DNA from: Anaerocolumna chitinilytica
Lineage (GTDB): Bacteria; Bacillota; Clostridia; Lachnospirales; Lachnospiraceae
NCBI RefSeq assembly: GCF_014218355.1
Contig: NZ_AP023368.1
Location: 5,457,501-5,521,500 of the forward strand
Reading direction: 5' to 3'
DNA: 64,000 nt
The notes below the pieces were generated by a model. It was not told where the DNA came from. It ran no database searches and worked only from the letters and a program-made list of their open reading frames with translations. The position numbers and the translations under genes are program-made. Shown piece by piece: positions 53,796-63,483 of this stretch (its first letter is position 1; each line of letters starts with the position of its first letter).

Positions 53796-55229
53796 TTAAT
53801 AAGCTTTGCCCCAATAAACCATAGCTTTTGCTTTCTTACCGCAGCATACGCAAGTATCTGTGATTTCTTCCTGCTTAAAGGGCATACATCTGGAAGTAGC
53901 ACCGGTCTCTTCCTTTATCTTATCTTCACATGCCTGGTCACCGCACCACATTGCTTTTACAAAGCCGGGTTTTGTAGCAACTTCTTCCTTTAGCTCTTCA
54001 AAGTTACCAGCCTGATAAGTATGGGAATCTCTGTGGACTCTGGCTCTCTCAAGCATTTCTTTCTGCATGGTTTCAAGAACTTCTCCTACCTTTTCTTCCA
54101 GGCTGTCTAATGATACTACCAGCTTTTCTCTGGTGTCACGGCGTACGATAACTGCCTGATTTTCTTCGATATCTTTCGGTCCAATCTCAATTCGGATGGG
54201 GATTCCTCTCATCTCCTGCTCACTGAATTTCCAGCCGGGACTCTTATCGGTATCATCTACTTTTACGCGGAAGGCACCCAATTTATTCTTAAGTTCTGCA
54301 GCTTTTTCAAGAACTCCTTCTTTATGCTGTGCGATAGGAACAATCATTACCTGAGTAGGTGCTACTCTGGGAGGCAGTACGAGACCGCTGTTGTCACCGT
54401 GCACCATAATAACAGCACCGATAAGTCTGGTGGTCATACCCCATGATGTCTGATGAACATATTGGAGTTTATTATCTTTATCCGTATACTGGATATCAAA
54501 AGCATGAGCAAAGCCGTCTCCGAAGTTATGGCTGGTTCCGGACTGAAGTGCTTTACCGTCGTGCATTAAAGCTTCTATGGTATATGTGTCTTTTGCACCG
54601 GCAAACTTCTCTTTGTCGGTTTTCTTACCTCTAATCATTGGTATTGCAAGTACTTCTTCACAGAAGTCAGCGTAAAGATTCAGCATCTGGATTGTTCTCT
54701 CCTCTGCTTCTTCCGCTGTAGCATGGGCTGTGTGTCCTTCCTGCCACAGGAATTCTACGGAACGCAGGAAAGGTCTTGTAGTCTTCTCCCAACGTACAAC
54801 AGAACACCACTGGTTATATACCTTGGGCAAATCTCTGTAGGATTGTATAATATTAGAATAGTGGTCACAGAAAAGTGTTTCAGAGGTAGGTCTAACACAC
54901 ATTCTCTCCTGCAGGGGTTCCAACCCTCCATGTGTTACCCAGGCAACCTCCGGAGCAAATCCTTCTACATGGTCCTTTTCTTTTTGCAGCAGGCTTTCCG
55001 GTATAAACATAGGCATATAAACATTCTCTACCCCAGTTTCTTTAAATCTTCTGTCCAATTCTCTTTGGATATTTTCCCAGATAGCATAGCCGCCGGGTCT
55101 TAAAATCATGCACCCTCTTACGCTGGAATAATCGATCAATTCCGCTTTTTTAACTACATCTGTGTACCACTGGGCAAAATCCTCTTCCATGGAGGTAATT
55201 GCTTCCACCAGCTTCTTTTCTTTCGCCAT
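53796..55229 (-). CDS. proS: Prolyl-tRNA synthetase, short (archaeal/eukaryote-like) form
   Basis: Charges tRNA-Pro. 477 residues, without the large editing insertion of the usual bacterial enzyme. Class II motifs: motif 1 region [20 protein letters not shown], motif 2 [22 protein letters not shown]; the C-terminal zinc-type region [19 protein letters not shown] and a terminal Tyr are typical of this subclass. ATG follows AAAGGAG. Controlled by a T-box leader. Confidence 0.96.
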   Translation of the reverse strand: MAKEKKLVEAITSMEEDFAQWYTDVVKKAELIDYSSVRGCMILRPGGYAIWENIQRELDRRFKETGVENVYMPMFIPESLLQKEKDHVEGFAPEVAWVTHGGLEPLQERMCVRPTSETLFCDHYSNIIQSYRDLPKVYNQWCSVVRWEKTTRPFLRSVEFLWQEGHTAHATAEEAEERTIQMLNLYADFCEEVLAIPMIRGKKTDKEKFAGAKDTYTIEALMHDGKALQSGTSHNFGDGFAHAFDIQYTDKDNKLQYVHQTSWGMTTRLIGAVIMVHGDNSGLVLPPRVAPTQVMIVPIAQHKEGVLEKAAELKNKLGAFRVKVDDTDKSPGWKFSEQEMRGIPIRIEIGPKDIEENQAVIVRRDTREKLVVSLDSLEEKVGEVLETMQKEMLERARVHRDSHTYQAGNFEELKEEVATKPGFVKAMWCGDQACEDKIKEETGATSRCMPFKQEEITDTCVCCGKKAKAMVYWGKAY

Positions 55230-55341
55230 AACGGTTTCTCCTTTCAGATCTTGTGTGAAATCATATCTCCTTCACACAGGTTTTATTAATAAAGGTAATA
55301 GGAGGAAGCGACATTACTTAAGCTGCTGTAAAAAGGCAATA

Positions 55342-55559
55342 AAAAAAGTCCTTCCTCCACAAGGGACCGAAAGACCTCGGCGGTACCACCCTAATTAACT
55401 GTTCCCAGTTCACTTTGACACCGTTAACGCCGGTTCTACGCCATACTTTCATACAGTGCTCCAAGGTAGGTTCTATAAGTTTATCCTGAGAATCTCTCAC
55501 CAATCTATTCTCTCTCTGGGAGGACAAATATTATATACTATTCCTTATCATTGCTTTGT
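55342..55559 (-). promoter_or_regulatory. T-box riboswitch leader of proS
   Basis: Minus strand carries the perfect T-box core AGGGTGGTACCGCC (about 55379-55393), followed by a terminator hairpin (GGTCCCTTG / AGGAAGGACT) and TTTTTTT (55341-55368). A plausible Pro specifier CCT occurs in AGAACCTACC (about 55466-55475). Uncharged tRNA-Pro would allow readthrough. Confidence 0.93.
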
Positions 55560-55565
55560 ATATTG

Positions 55566-55594
55566 ATTTTATGCCACCTCCAGGTCTTTGTCAA
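55566..55594 (-). promoter_or_regulatory. Promoter of the proS T-box transcript
   Basis: Perfect TTGACA, 17-base spacer, TAAAAT on the minus strand, overlapping the 5' edge of the leader. Confidence 0.7.
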
Positions 55595-55603
55595 TCTATT
55601 TTT

Positions 55604-56686
55604 TTACTCCTGATTATCTGGCGTTACTTCCGGTACTTTACGTCCATCGATCCGGTTTACAGCTTCTTTTATGATGGTTACTATCATAACCAGACCCACA
55701 GGCCCAAGGAGAAAGCCAAATAAACCGAATACCTTAACTCCTACATACATTGCCATCATAGTATAAACCGGCTTAATACCTATACGGTTTCCAAATAGCC
55801 GCGGCTCTACTGTATTTCGTAAAAGCATGCAGCTAACATATGCTGTCAGGATAATAGCTGCCGAATAGACGTCTTTCTGAAACAGGCTGATAATTGCCCA
55901 CGGTACTAATATCATACCGCTGCCGAGTATAGGAAAGGCATCAACTACTCCGATACCAATCCCGACTAAAAGAGCGTATTTATTATGAATCAAAAACATG
56001 GAAAGGGTACAGATAAGAGAGATAAACAGTAACATAATACCCTGGGTTTTCAGATATGCTTTTCCCATATGGGATAGTTTTGAGGTGACTATCTGAATAT
56101 CTTTATAGAAGTAAGAATTTCTTACCCCTTCTTTATACTGTTCCTCATCCTTAATCAGCAGTAAGATGCTAACCAGCATAATTAGGAGAATACCAATAAA
56201 ACCTACCATTCCAATCAGAAGATTTATACTTCTTGTGGTAATCACCGGCATTATCTTATTCTTAATAACGATCAATACCCCATCAAAATTGGTATAAATA
56301 AAATTCTGCACTGTACCAAGCTTTATACCCAGTACTTTATCGCATCCGGAACAAAGAGAATCGATATAACCGGTCAAAACAGCTAAATAGATCGGGAAAT
56401 TCTTTAGTAATGCTACCACCTGCTGTAACAGCATATCACATACATAATAGACGATAAAACCGACTAGAGCACTTAGTAAACACAATGACAAGATTGCCCC
56501 TAACAGCTTTGGTAGCCTTAGTTTTTGATTTAGAAACCTCACAAGGGGCAGAAGCGCCGCAGCTATTAGATATGCAATAATAAAGGGAGCAAACAGAGGC
56601 AGCACATATTCCAATCCGATATACACTCCTGTAACCGTAAGAATAACAACCCCTAATATCTTTACTTTTTTATTTACCTTAAACAT
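55604..56686 (-). CDS. AI-2E family transporter / permease
   Basis: 360 residues from the ATG after AGGAGGCAGC. About eight TM helices in the family pattern: an N-terminal pair (YVLPLFAPFIIAYLIAAALL), central loop, then LMLVSILLLIKDEEQY and the conserved GIGIGVVDAFPILGSGMILV and NTVEPRLFGNRIGIKPVYTM. This superfamily covers exporters of small molecules, Na+/H+ antiporters and spore-related YtvI-like proteins; the substrate cannot be read here. A lone gene behind its own upstream terminator. Confidence 0.92.
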   Translation of the reverse strand: MFKVNKKVKILGVVILTVTGVYIGLEYVLPLFAPFIIAYLIAAALLPLVRFLNQKLRLPKLLGAILSLCLLSALVGFIVYYVCDMLLQQVVALLKNFPIYLAVLTGYIDSLCSGCDKVLGIKLGTVQNFIYTNFDGVLIVIKNKIMPVITTRSINLLIGMVGFIGILLIMLVSILLLIKDEEQYKEGVRNSYFYKDIQIVTSKLSHMGKAYLKTQGIMLLFISLICTLSMFLIHNKYALLVGIGIGVVDAFPILGSGMILVPWAIISLFQKDVYSAAIILTAYVSCMLLRNTVEPRLFGNRIGIKPVYTMMAMYVGVKVFGLFGFLLGPVGLVMIVTIIKEAVNRIDGRKVPEVTPDNQE

Positions 56687-56765
56687 AATAGCTGCCTCCT
56701 TTCTGTGCTCCATAAATATTGTCCGATAAAATTAATTTAAGGAATAGAACCAAAGAAATAAAAAT

Positions 56766-56800
56766 AAAAACAGAGGTATTGATTAAATACCTCTGTTTTT
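56766..56800 (-). terminator. Terminator of the cytidylate-kinase-like gene
   Basis: AAAAACAGAGGTATT, loop, AATACCTCTGTTTTT, symmetric with A- and T-runs. Confidence 0.85.
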
Positions 56801-56863
56801 ATTATCTTCCAAAACCTTATTTGTATGTTAGGTGATTATTTCATCAATTTCAAAAGATTGGCT

Positions 56864-57709
56864 TTATTGATTATTTAAGGTTGTAAACAAAAATGGAATA
56901 CCGGCTTCTCTCGCAGCCTTTACATCCTCTAATCCGCTTAAGATTTTATAACTATCTCCGTTCTTTTCTGCAATGATTTTAACCTCCGGAAGGTTAGCAT
57001 CCACAAGATTAGCATCCCAGCGTTCTTTTGCCTTTTCATAAACTGAAATCTTATCCTTTAAGATATCTGCTTCTTCATTTCCGATTTCGTCTTTGTATAA
57101 AGATTTCGGAGATAACAATACTCTGGTTGTCTGTACCATCTGACCATGATTGTCAGCTACCAGAGCATAATAATCTTTTGCTTCTTTCATGATTGTTGAA
57201 GCAATAAGCTCCGGAGAGGAGTATGTGCTCTCTACAACCAGATTATAATTGGAATAATCAAAGTATTCCAAATTATAAATATCTTTGTAACGTACATTCT
57301 CTGTCTGTGCTCTCATATAAAGCTTTTCTTTTGCTTCCTCTAAGGAAGAATACTGCTCTTCTGTTCCTCTGTTGTCATTCATAACTCTTTCTGCGGCAAC
57401 ATTTAAATCCACGGCAAGAAATACTTTAAAAGATTTTTCTACAAAATGCCAGGCCAGCCTGGAGTCAAAAATAATATTCTTATCCGGATTTTCTCTGGAG
57501 ATTCTGGCGGTTGTGTCATCTATCATGTTATCGTATTTATGGTCACTGCACATTAACTGGTTCATCTCAAGGGTCGTCATGTTCATTTGTCTCGCCAGCT
57601 CCCGCTGAACCTTCCCTGTGGAATAAATCTCAAAGCCGTACTTGTCCTCCAATATCTTACAGATTGTAGATTTGCCGCTTCCCAGATTTCCTGTTATTGT
57701 GATATGCAT
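56864..57709 (-). CDS. Cytidylate-kinase-like P-loop protein with extra C-terminal domain
   Basis: 281 residues, ATG after AGGAGG. The first 180 residues are a nucleotide-kinase fold: ITGNLGSGKSTICKIL (P-loop), GKVQRELAR, IIFDSRLAWHFV, and the LID-like NDNRGTEEQYSSLEEAKEKL. The remaining 100 residues are not part of a standard Cmk; they contain VLLSPKSLYKDEI, IIAEKNGDSYKILSGLEDVKAAREAGIP, which looks ParB/Srx-like by eye. Nucleotide substrate is not certain. Confidence 0.82.
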   Translation of the reverse strand: MHITITGNLGSGKSTICKILEDKYGFEIYSTGKVQRELARQMNMTTLEMNQLMCSDHKYDNMIDDTTARISRENPDKNIIFDSRLAWHFVEKSFKVFLAVDLNVAAERVMNDNRGTEEQYSSLEEAKEKLYMRAQTENVRYKDIYNLEYFDYSNYNLVVESTYSSPELIASTIMKEAKDYYALVADNHGQMVQTTRVLLSPKSLYKDEIGNEEADILKDKISVYEKAKERWDANLVDANLPEVKIIAEKNGDSYKILSGLEDVKAAREAGIPFLFTTLNNQ

Positions 57710-57807
57710 AGTGTCCTCCTATTGTTTCCAAAAGCTTGTCTTAAAAGTTTAATGGTTAACATTATAACACGCTATATGCCACAAGTAAAGCCCGTCAGAG
57801 TAACGTA

Positions 57808-58086
57808 TTACAGCCCTAAGACATCTTCGTTTTGAGGTGCCCCCGCTTTGGAATAAACTGTTTTTGCACTTATTCCCTCTAACATACCAAGCTTTCCTGA
57901 TAAGGAATTAATGGTGTTATTGTCAGCCTCAACTACAATGCTGATAATGTTCATCTGCTGGTCTCTGATTGGAAGCCCCATTCTGCCGATGATGAACTTT
58001 CCGAAATCATGAAGAATATGGTTGACCTCCTCTACCTGCTCCAGATTTTCAACAATAATACCAACTAACGCAATCCTCGTCTCCAT
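57808..58086 (-). CDS. TM1266-type regulator (iron-hydrogenase system regulator family)
   Basis: 92 residues with an ACT/NikR-like beta-alpha-beta fold: ETRIALVGIIVENLEQVEEV, HDFGKFIIGRMGLPIRDQQM and NIISIVVEADNNTINSLSGK. Matches my recollection of the TM1266 family found with [FeFe]-hydrogenase maturation genes. No hyd genes are in this window. ATG follows AGGAGAGG-type sequence. No DNA-binding motif is apparent. Confidence 0.82.
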   Translation of the reverse strand: METRIALVGIIVENLEQVEEVNHILHDFGKFIIGRMGLPIRDQQMNIISIVVEADNNTINSLSGKLGMLEGISAKTVYSKAGAPQNEDVLGL

Positions 58087-58167
58087 TTTCGCCTCTCCTT
58101 TTCATTTTTCTAATATAGACATAACAATCTAATATTATTCTGTACCAAATAAATGCCCCGAACTCTA

Positions 58168-58857
58168 CTACACCTTAAAACGATATCCCACGCCCCATAT
58201 GGTTTCAATATACTGAGGTTTTGAAGTGTTGAACTCAATCTTCTCCCTGATTTTTTTGATATGCACGGTAACCGTGGCAATATCTCCTATGGAATCCATG
58301 TCCCATATCTTCTGGAATAGCTCCTCTTTGGTATAAACCCTGTTAGGGTTCTCCGCAAGAAATGTAAGAAGGTCAAATTCTTTCGTAGTAAAGCTCTTTT
58401 CCTCATTATTAACGTATACTCTTCTGGCTGTTTTGTCAATCTTCAGGCCTCTGATTTCAATAACTTCGTTTTCCCTGGCGCTGTCACCGATCAACCGTTC
58501 ATAGCGGGCAAGATGTGCTTTTACCCTTGCCACCAGTTCGCTTGGACTAAAGGGTTTAGTAATATAATCATCTGCACCCATGCCGAGTCCTCTGATCTTA
58601 TCAATATCCTCTTTCTTAGCAGAAACCATAAGAATAGGAATGTTTTTTTCGCTTCGGATATTCTTGCATATCTCAAACCCATCCATACCGGGAAGCATAA
58701 GATCTAATATTATCAGGTCAAATTCTTCCTTTAAGGCTCTTGTAAGCCCCTGGTCTCCGGAGTTTTCAATCTCCACCTCAAAGCCGCTAAGCTCTAAGTA
58801 ATCCTTCTCCAGCTCTGCAATTGCCATCTCATCTTCCACTATCAGTATTCTGCTCAT
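58168..58857 (-). CDS. OmpR/PhoB-family response regulator
   Basis: 229 residues from MSRILIVEDEMAIAEL; GGGAGG lies nine bases upstream (an ATG directly abutting GGAGG is rejected). Receiver with phospho-Asp in LIILDLMLPGMDGFEI and Lys in DYITKPFSP; winged-helix effector domain (RVYVNNEEKSFTTKEFDLLT ... TVTVHIKKIREKIE). Starts one base after the kinase gene ends, so the pair is one operon. Target genes unknown. Confidence 0.95.
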   Translation of the reverse strand: MSRILIVEDEMAIAELEKDYLELSGFEVEIENSGDQGLTRALKEEFDLIILDLMLPGMDGFEICKNIRSEKNIPILMVSAKKEDIDKIRGLGMGADDYITKPFSPSELVARVKAHLARYERLIGDSARENEVIEIRGLKIDKTARRVYVNNEEKSFTTKEFDLLTFLAENPNRVYTKEELFQKIWDMDSIGDIATVTVHIKKIREKIEFNTSKPQYIETIWGVGYRFKV

Positions 58858-58858
58858 C

Positions 58859-60358
58859 CTAGACATCCTCCCTGCACTTTCTTAATGTGAAATAAATGGT
58901 AGTTCCTTTATCTTCTTCACTTTCGGCCCATATAGTTCCCATATGGTCCTCTATAATCTTCTTTACAATAGCAAGTCCAAGACCGGTACCTCCCTTGGTA
59001 GAATTCCTGGAAGCATCTGCCCGGTAAAATCTTTCGAATATAAAAGGTATATCCTTTTCTGCAATTCCCGGTCCGTTATCTTCTATGCTGATCACAACTT
59101 CTTCCGCTCTGTTAAAACTTGAACCCTCCATAATCCGTATGCTAATACGTCCCTGCTTCTTTCCCATATATTTTACGGAATTTCCGACGATGTTGCTGAT
59201 TACGCGCTTTAATTGCTCTGCATCTGCATTGACAATCGTACTCGGATCCGTTTCATTATGGTACTCTACTTCAATATTTTTAACTTCAAGATCGAGAGTA
59301 ATCTCTCCCAGACAGTCTTCAAAATAATTACCCAAATTAATACAGGAAAAAGTATAAGGCATGGTATTGCAGTCAATCTTGGAGTAAAAAGAAAGTTCAT
59401 CTACCAGTGAGGATAAATCATTGGCCTTAGTATAAATAGTCTTTATATATTTCTCCTGTTTTTCCCTGGTGTCTGCGACACCATCCATAATACCCTCCGC
59501 ATAGCCTTTTATTGCCGTTATCGGAGTTCTTAAATCATGAGAAATATTGCTGATTAATTCCTGCATCTCCTGTTCGTAGCGAAGCCTGACATCAATCAAT
59601 TCCTTCAATCGGATTCTCATTTCTTCAAAGTCCACACAAAGTCTTCCAATCTCATCCTCCGGGTCACCTTCAATAGAATAATCCAGATTCCCTTCCTTCA
59701 TAGCATTGGTAGCAGCATGAAGTGTATTAATAGGAATAATTATACTTCGGTATATCCATAGTATCAATACGGAAGCCGTAAGGATAACAATAGATACCAG
59801 AGATAACAGGAGCTGAATAGCGGAAGCTTTAAACTGAGGAATGAGGGTATCAAGCTCTGTAATAATAAATATACTTCCCTTTGACCCATCTGCGAAATAA
59901 AAATCCTGCTGCTTTAATAAAAGCGGGTATTTACCGTCAACATATAACCCGCCTTCTGCATTTCCCGTGTGTTCTCCAAATGCAGGCATACTTGTTATTA
60001 TTCTATCGAACCTGTCCGTATCACCGGCATAAATAAAGTCGTCGTCCTTTCGAACGGCAATGTAGGAGTACTTTCCTTTTAATTCTTTTTGAAGATAGCT
60101 GATATATTCTTCATCCCCGAACTTTTCCGGATCCTTTTGTGCTGTCAGAACAATTTCATTATATACACCCCGGGTCAAACGGCTTAATAGCTGTACCGGA
60201 TTAGAAATAGCGGTGATTGAATTCGTCTTAACATCATAGGTTTGCTTTATTGCATTATTCTGATACCCGATAATAATGCTTAAGGCAAGGCAAACCAGCA
60301 TAAGAGGTATTGTAGTTATAATAAGAAAGGCTGTAAAAAGCCTGCTCTTTAATTTCAA
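58859..60358 (-). CDS. Sensor histidine kinase with HAMP domain
   Basis: 499 residues starting at TTG (TAGGAGG eight bases upstream). TM1 about 10-30, an extracellular sensor of about 150 residues (YIAVRKDDDFIYAGDTDRF), TM2 about 178-203, HAMP, phospho-His in ISNISHDLRTPITAIKGYAE, and HATPase blocks VISNIVGNSVKYM, DNGPGIAEKDIPFIFERFY and GGTGLGLAIVKKI. Signal unknown. It is the first gene of the two-component pair. Confidence 0.95.
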   Translation of the reverse strand: MKLKSRLFTAFLIITTIPLMLVCLALSIIIGYQNNAIKQTYDVKTNSITAISNPVQLLSRLTRGVYNEIVLTAQKDPEKFGDEEYISYLQKELKGKYSYIAVRKDDDFIYAGDTDRFDRIITSMPAFGEHTGNAEGGLYVDGKYPLLLKQQDFYFADGSKGSIFIITELDTLIPQFKASAIQLLLSLVSIVILTASVLILWIYRSIIIPINTLHAATNAMKEGNLDYSIEGDPEDEIGRLCVDFEEMRIRLKELIDVRLRYEQEMQELISNISHDLRTPITAIKGYAEGIMDGVADTREKQEKYIKTIYTKANDLSSLVDELSFYSKIDCNTMPYTFSCINLGNYFEDCLGEITLDLEVKNIEVEYHNETDPSTIVNADAEQLKRVISNIVGNSVKYMGKKQGRISIRIMEGSSFNRAEEVVISIEDNGPGIAEKDIPFIFERFYRADASRNSTKGGTGLGLAIVKKIIEDHMGTIWAESEEDKGTTIYFTLRKCREDV

Positions 60359-60509
60359 GGTAATGACCTCCTATCAAATTATTCCATTGTTTCTATTCGT
60401 ATTATACCATATGCCTGATAGTTCTACACCGAAAATAACTATGAGCTTTCTAAATATTTTATGAACTTATAGGGTTTTCTGATTAATTCTTTGCCTCATA
60501 AACAAAAAA

Positions 60510-60543
60510 AGGAGGCACTTTAAGCTAATGCTTTGTGCCTCCT
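60510..60543 (-). terminator. Terminator of metK
   Basis: Minus strand AGGAGGCACAAAG, loop, CTTTAAGTGCCTCCT-type arm, then TTTTTTTG. Confidence 0.85.
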
Positions 60544-60560
60544 GCCGTTATTGCCGGTAT

Positions 60561-61748
60561 TTATAAATATTTCTTCAGTAATTCCACTTTATCTGTCTTT
60601 TCCCAAGGTAAATCAAGGTCATTTCTGCCAAAGTGTCCGTAAGCTGCTGTCTGCTTATAGATAGGACGTCTAAGATCAAGCATCTTGATAATTCCTGCAG
60701 GACGAAGGTCAAAGTTCTCTCTGATGATTTCAACTATTTGTTCTGAGCTTAAGCTGCTTGTTCCGAAGGTATCCACCATGATAGATGTAGGCTGTGCCAC
60801 ACCGATAGCATAGGATAACTGGATTTCGCATTTATCTGCAAGGCCTGCTGCCACAATATTCTTTGCTACATAGCGGGCTGCATAAGCTGCTGAACGGTCT
60901 ACCTTTGTGCAATCCTTACCGGAGAAAGCACCGCCGCCGTGACGTGCATATCCGCCGTAGGTATCAACAATTATCTTACGGCCTGTAAGTCCGCTGTCTC
61001 CGTTGGGTCCGCCGATTACAAAACGTCCGGTGGGATTAATAAAGAACTTTGTCTTGTCATCTAAGAGCTCTGTGGGAAGAACTTCCTCAAAGACATACTT
61101 TTTGATATCTGCATGTATCTGTTCCTGGGTAACATCGGGATCATGCTGAGTAGATAGAACTACTGCATTCAGATGTATGGGTTTTCCTTCTTCATTGTAC
61201 TCCACTGTAACCTGGGACTTTCCATCGGGTCTTAAATAAGGCAGTGTGCCGTCTTTACGAACTTTGGTAAGCTGTCTGGTTAATTTGTGGGCCAGAGATA
61301 TGGGATAAGGAAGGTATTCTTCCGTCTCATTGCTGGCAAAGCCAAACATCATACCCTGGTCTCCCGCACCGATTGCCTCTATCTCATCTTCGGACATCGT
61401 GTGTTCCTTGGCTTCCAGTGCCTTATTAACGCCCATGGCAATATCCGGTGACTGTTCATCCAGAGCAACCATAACACCGCAAGTATTTGCATCAAAGCCA
61501 TACTCAGACCTGTCATATCCAATCTCACGAATGGTATCACGTACGATTTTCTGAATGTCAACATAGCCCTTTGTAGTGATCTCTCCCATTACCAGTACAA
61601 GTCCTGTTGTTATCGCTGTTTCACAAGCGACACGGCTCATAGGGTCCTGTTCTAGCATAGCATCTAATACCGCATCCGATACCTGATCGCATATTTTATC
61701 GGGATGCCCTTCTGTAACTGATTCTGAAGTAAATAATAATTTGTTCAT
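60561..61748 (-). CDS. metK: S-adenosylmethionine synthetase
   Basis: Makes SAM from methionine and ATP. 395 residues from [18 protein letters not shown] (TTGGAGATG upstream); the longer frame would run into the leader. Signatures [12 protein letters not shown], the P-loop-like [19 protein letters not shown] and [15 protein letters not shown]. Preceded by a SAM-I riboswitch, giving feedback control by its own product. Confidence 0.97.
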   Translation of the reverse strand: MNKLLFTSESVTEGHPDKICDQVSDAVLDAMLEQDPMSRVACETAITTGLVLVMGEITTKGYVDIQKIVRDTIREIGYDRSEYGFDANTCGVMVALDEQSPDIAMGVNKALEAKEHTMSEDEIEAIGAGDQGMMFGFASNETEEYLPYPISLAHKLTRQLTKVRKDGTLPYLRPDGKSQVTVEYNEEGKPIHLNAVVLSTQHDPDVTQEQIHADIKKYVFEEVLPTELLDDKTKFFINPTGRFVIGGPNGDSGLTGRKIIVDTYGGYARHGGGAFSGKDCTKVDRSAAYAARYVAKNIVAAGLADKCEIQLSYAIGVAQPTSIMVDTFGTSSLSSEQIVEIIRENFDLRPAGIIKMLDLRRPIYKQTAAYGHFGRNDLDLPWEKTDKVELLKKYL

Positions 61749-61874
61749 GTCATCTCCAATCTGTGCCTGCCAGCCTGCAAACAGCCTGCGGCACGCGTTC
61801 AATGAAAAGTGTGGTTACTTCTCTTCCTATCTCTTGTGCAAAACCTTTGCAAGGATTATTTTATGCAATAAAAA

Positions 61875-62008
61875 AAGTCCTGCTAAGTGGACTTGAAAAA
61901 TACATCAAATCCTCTTATTGTTCGATTACTCGCTCAGGTTGGCACCTTCCGCAAAGGGGGTTGCCGTGACTTCATAGAGCCTTTACTCTCCGTCACTCTG
62001 AATAAGAG
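61875..62008 (-). promoter_or_regulatory. SAM-I (S-box) riboswitch of metK
   Basis: Minus strand: P1 arms CTCTTATT/AATAAGAG (62001-62008 and 61912-61919), with the core GAAGTCACGGCAACC, GGAAGGTGCCAACCTG between, all hallmarks of the S-box. It is followed by a terminator hairpin AAGTCC/GGACTT (61875-61894) and TTTTTTT. High SAM should terminate transcription. Confidence 0.96.
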
Positions 62009-62041
62009 AAATAATTTATAAAATTTTATGTTACGTAAATG

Positions 62042-62070
62042 AGAATATAGTATTAGTCAGCTTTTGTCAA
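62042..62070 (-). promoter_or_regulatory. Promoter of the metK riboswitch transcript
   Basis: Perfect TTGACA (62070 to 62065), 17-base spacer, TATTCT (or 15 bases to TATATT) on the minus strand. Confidence 0.65.
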
Positions 62071-62081
62071 GCATTTTTTTA

Positions 62082-62110
62082 TTGACATCTTTCGGTGTTT
62101 TTTCTATACT
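62082..62110 (+). promoter_or_regulatory. Promoter of the HD-GYP gene
   Basis: Perfect TTGACA, 17-base spacer, TATACT. Its -35 lies 11 bp from the divergent metK -35. The 83-base leader contains a small hairpin CAGATG/CATCTG at about 62131-62148. Confidence 0.75.
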
Positions 62111-62193
62111 TAAGCTATATATTGGTATTGACAGATGCCTTAACATCTGCAGCCATATGCGCCGGATAAAGACGCGGATAGGAGCGTATTAGT

Positions 62194-63270
62194 GTGAGTA
62201 AACAAAGAATATCCATAAGGCAGGCAAAGCCCGGTTTAGTAGTAGCAGATGATGTCTATAATTCAAACAATCAATTGGTAATATCCAAAGGAGTAGAATT
62301 AACTGACCGTATAATTACAAGATTGAAATTTAATTCTGTTAGCGAATTCAATATTGTCCTTGACACAGATGAACCACAAGTACCGGTGAAAGAATCAAGT
62401 TATTCTGAAAAAGTTCGCCAAAGTGCTGAGTTCAAGGAATTTCATTCCGAATTCACCAAAAAAGTGGATTCTTTTAAGAATCAATTAAACAAATTGACAG
62501 ACAAGAATGAACCTATCGATGTGGATAATCTTCTAGCGCATACCTCCGACCTGATGCAAAAAAGCAGAAATGGATTACATGTATTTGATATGCTTCACTG
62601 TATGCGTGAATATGATGATATAACCTATGTCCATTGTATGAATGTATCTCTATTGGCGACTGTATTCGGACAATGGCTTAAGCTTCCCAAAAGCGAACTG
62701 GAAACTCTAGCACTGGCAGGCTTACTCCATGATATTGGTAAACTCTCCCTTCCCGGAGAATTAATCAACAAACAGGAAAAATTATCTCCCAGTGACTATG
62801 TAGCAATAAAAACTCATACCATTCAAGGCTATAATGTTCTAAAGAATAAAGGCCTGGACCCCAGAATTGCAAATGTAGCCCTGATGCATCACGAAAGATG
62901 TGACGGCAGCGGGTATCCCTATAGAACGAAAGGTGATCAGATTGAGCCTTTTGCCAAGATTATCGGAATCCTTGATGTATACGATGCTATGACTTCCTCC
63001 AGAGTGTACCGCCCTGCCCTTAGCCCTTTTGAAGCAATCTCGGTGTTTGAATCGGAAGGACTCCAGAAATACGATCCCACATACATACTGATCTTTTTGG
63101 AAAAGATAGTACAGGCCTATGTTGGTAACCGTGTTCGTTTAAGTAACGGCAGAGAAGGAGAAATTCGTCTGATTAATCAGCATGCCCTGTCAAAGCCTGT
63201 GATTCAGCTTGATTCAAGCTTTGTTGATTTATCAAAAGAAAGAGATCTGACTGTGGAAGCCATCTTATAA
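62194..63270 (+). CDS. HD-GYP domain protein, probable c-di-GMP phosphodiesterase
   Basis: 358 residues from GTG (TAGGAGCG upstream; the GTG two bases earlier is followed by a stop). N-terminal 60 residues (ISIRQAKPGLVVADDVYNSN) resemble the regulatory cap of many HD-GYP proteins. The catalytic part has LAGLLHDIGKLSLPGELI (HD) and HHERCDGSGYPYRTKGDQIE (GYP). It should hydrolyse cyclic di-GMP in the cytoplasm; no TM or sensor domain is present. Monocistronic. Confidence 0.93.
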   Translation: MSKQRISIRQAKPGLVVADDVYNSNNQLVISKGVELTDRIITRLKFNSVSEFNIVLDTDEPQVPVKESSYSEKVRQSAEFKEFHSEFTKKVDSFKNQLNKLTDKNEPIDVDNLLAHTSDLMQKSRNGLHVFDMLHCMREYDDITYVHCMNVSLLATVFGQWLKLPKSELETLALAGLLHDIGKLSLPGELINKQEKLSPSDYVAIKTHTIQGYNVLKNKGLDPRIANVALMHHERCDGSGYPYRTKGDQIEPFAKIIGILDVYDAMTSSRVYRPALSPFEAISVFESEGLQKYDPTYILIFLEKIVQAYVGNRVRLSNGREGEIRLINQHALSKPVIQLDSSFVDLSKERDLTVEAIL

Positions 63271-63388
63271 TAGGTTGCAGTGACCCATTTATAGCCATTT
63301 TATAACCTGTTGCATTTATCATATATATGTATAACACAATTCATATATAGTTCTATAATAATATGTCGTGAATGTAAATAAAACATAT

Positions 63389-63467
63389 AAAAGCCGGTAA
63401 AATGAATTGTCCTATAAGTTAGATATTCATATCCTACTTATAGAGCAGTTCATATTGCCGGCTTTTT
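63389..63467. terminator. Long bidirectional terminator
   Basis: Arms AAAAGCCGG ... ATGAATTG...CCTATAAGT pair with ACTTATAG...CAGTTCAT ... CCGGCTTTTT. Separates convergent HD-GYP and murA genes. Confidence 0.85.
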
Positions 63468-63483
63468 CTCTATCATTATCTGA

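Noticed and set aside
62111..62193. Cyclic di-GMP riboswitch in the HD-GYP leader
   Set aside because: The leader is only 83 bases and lacks the GEMM core segments (CACGCACAGGGCAAACC-like and GGGACGCAAAGC-like); only a small hairpin is present.
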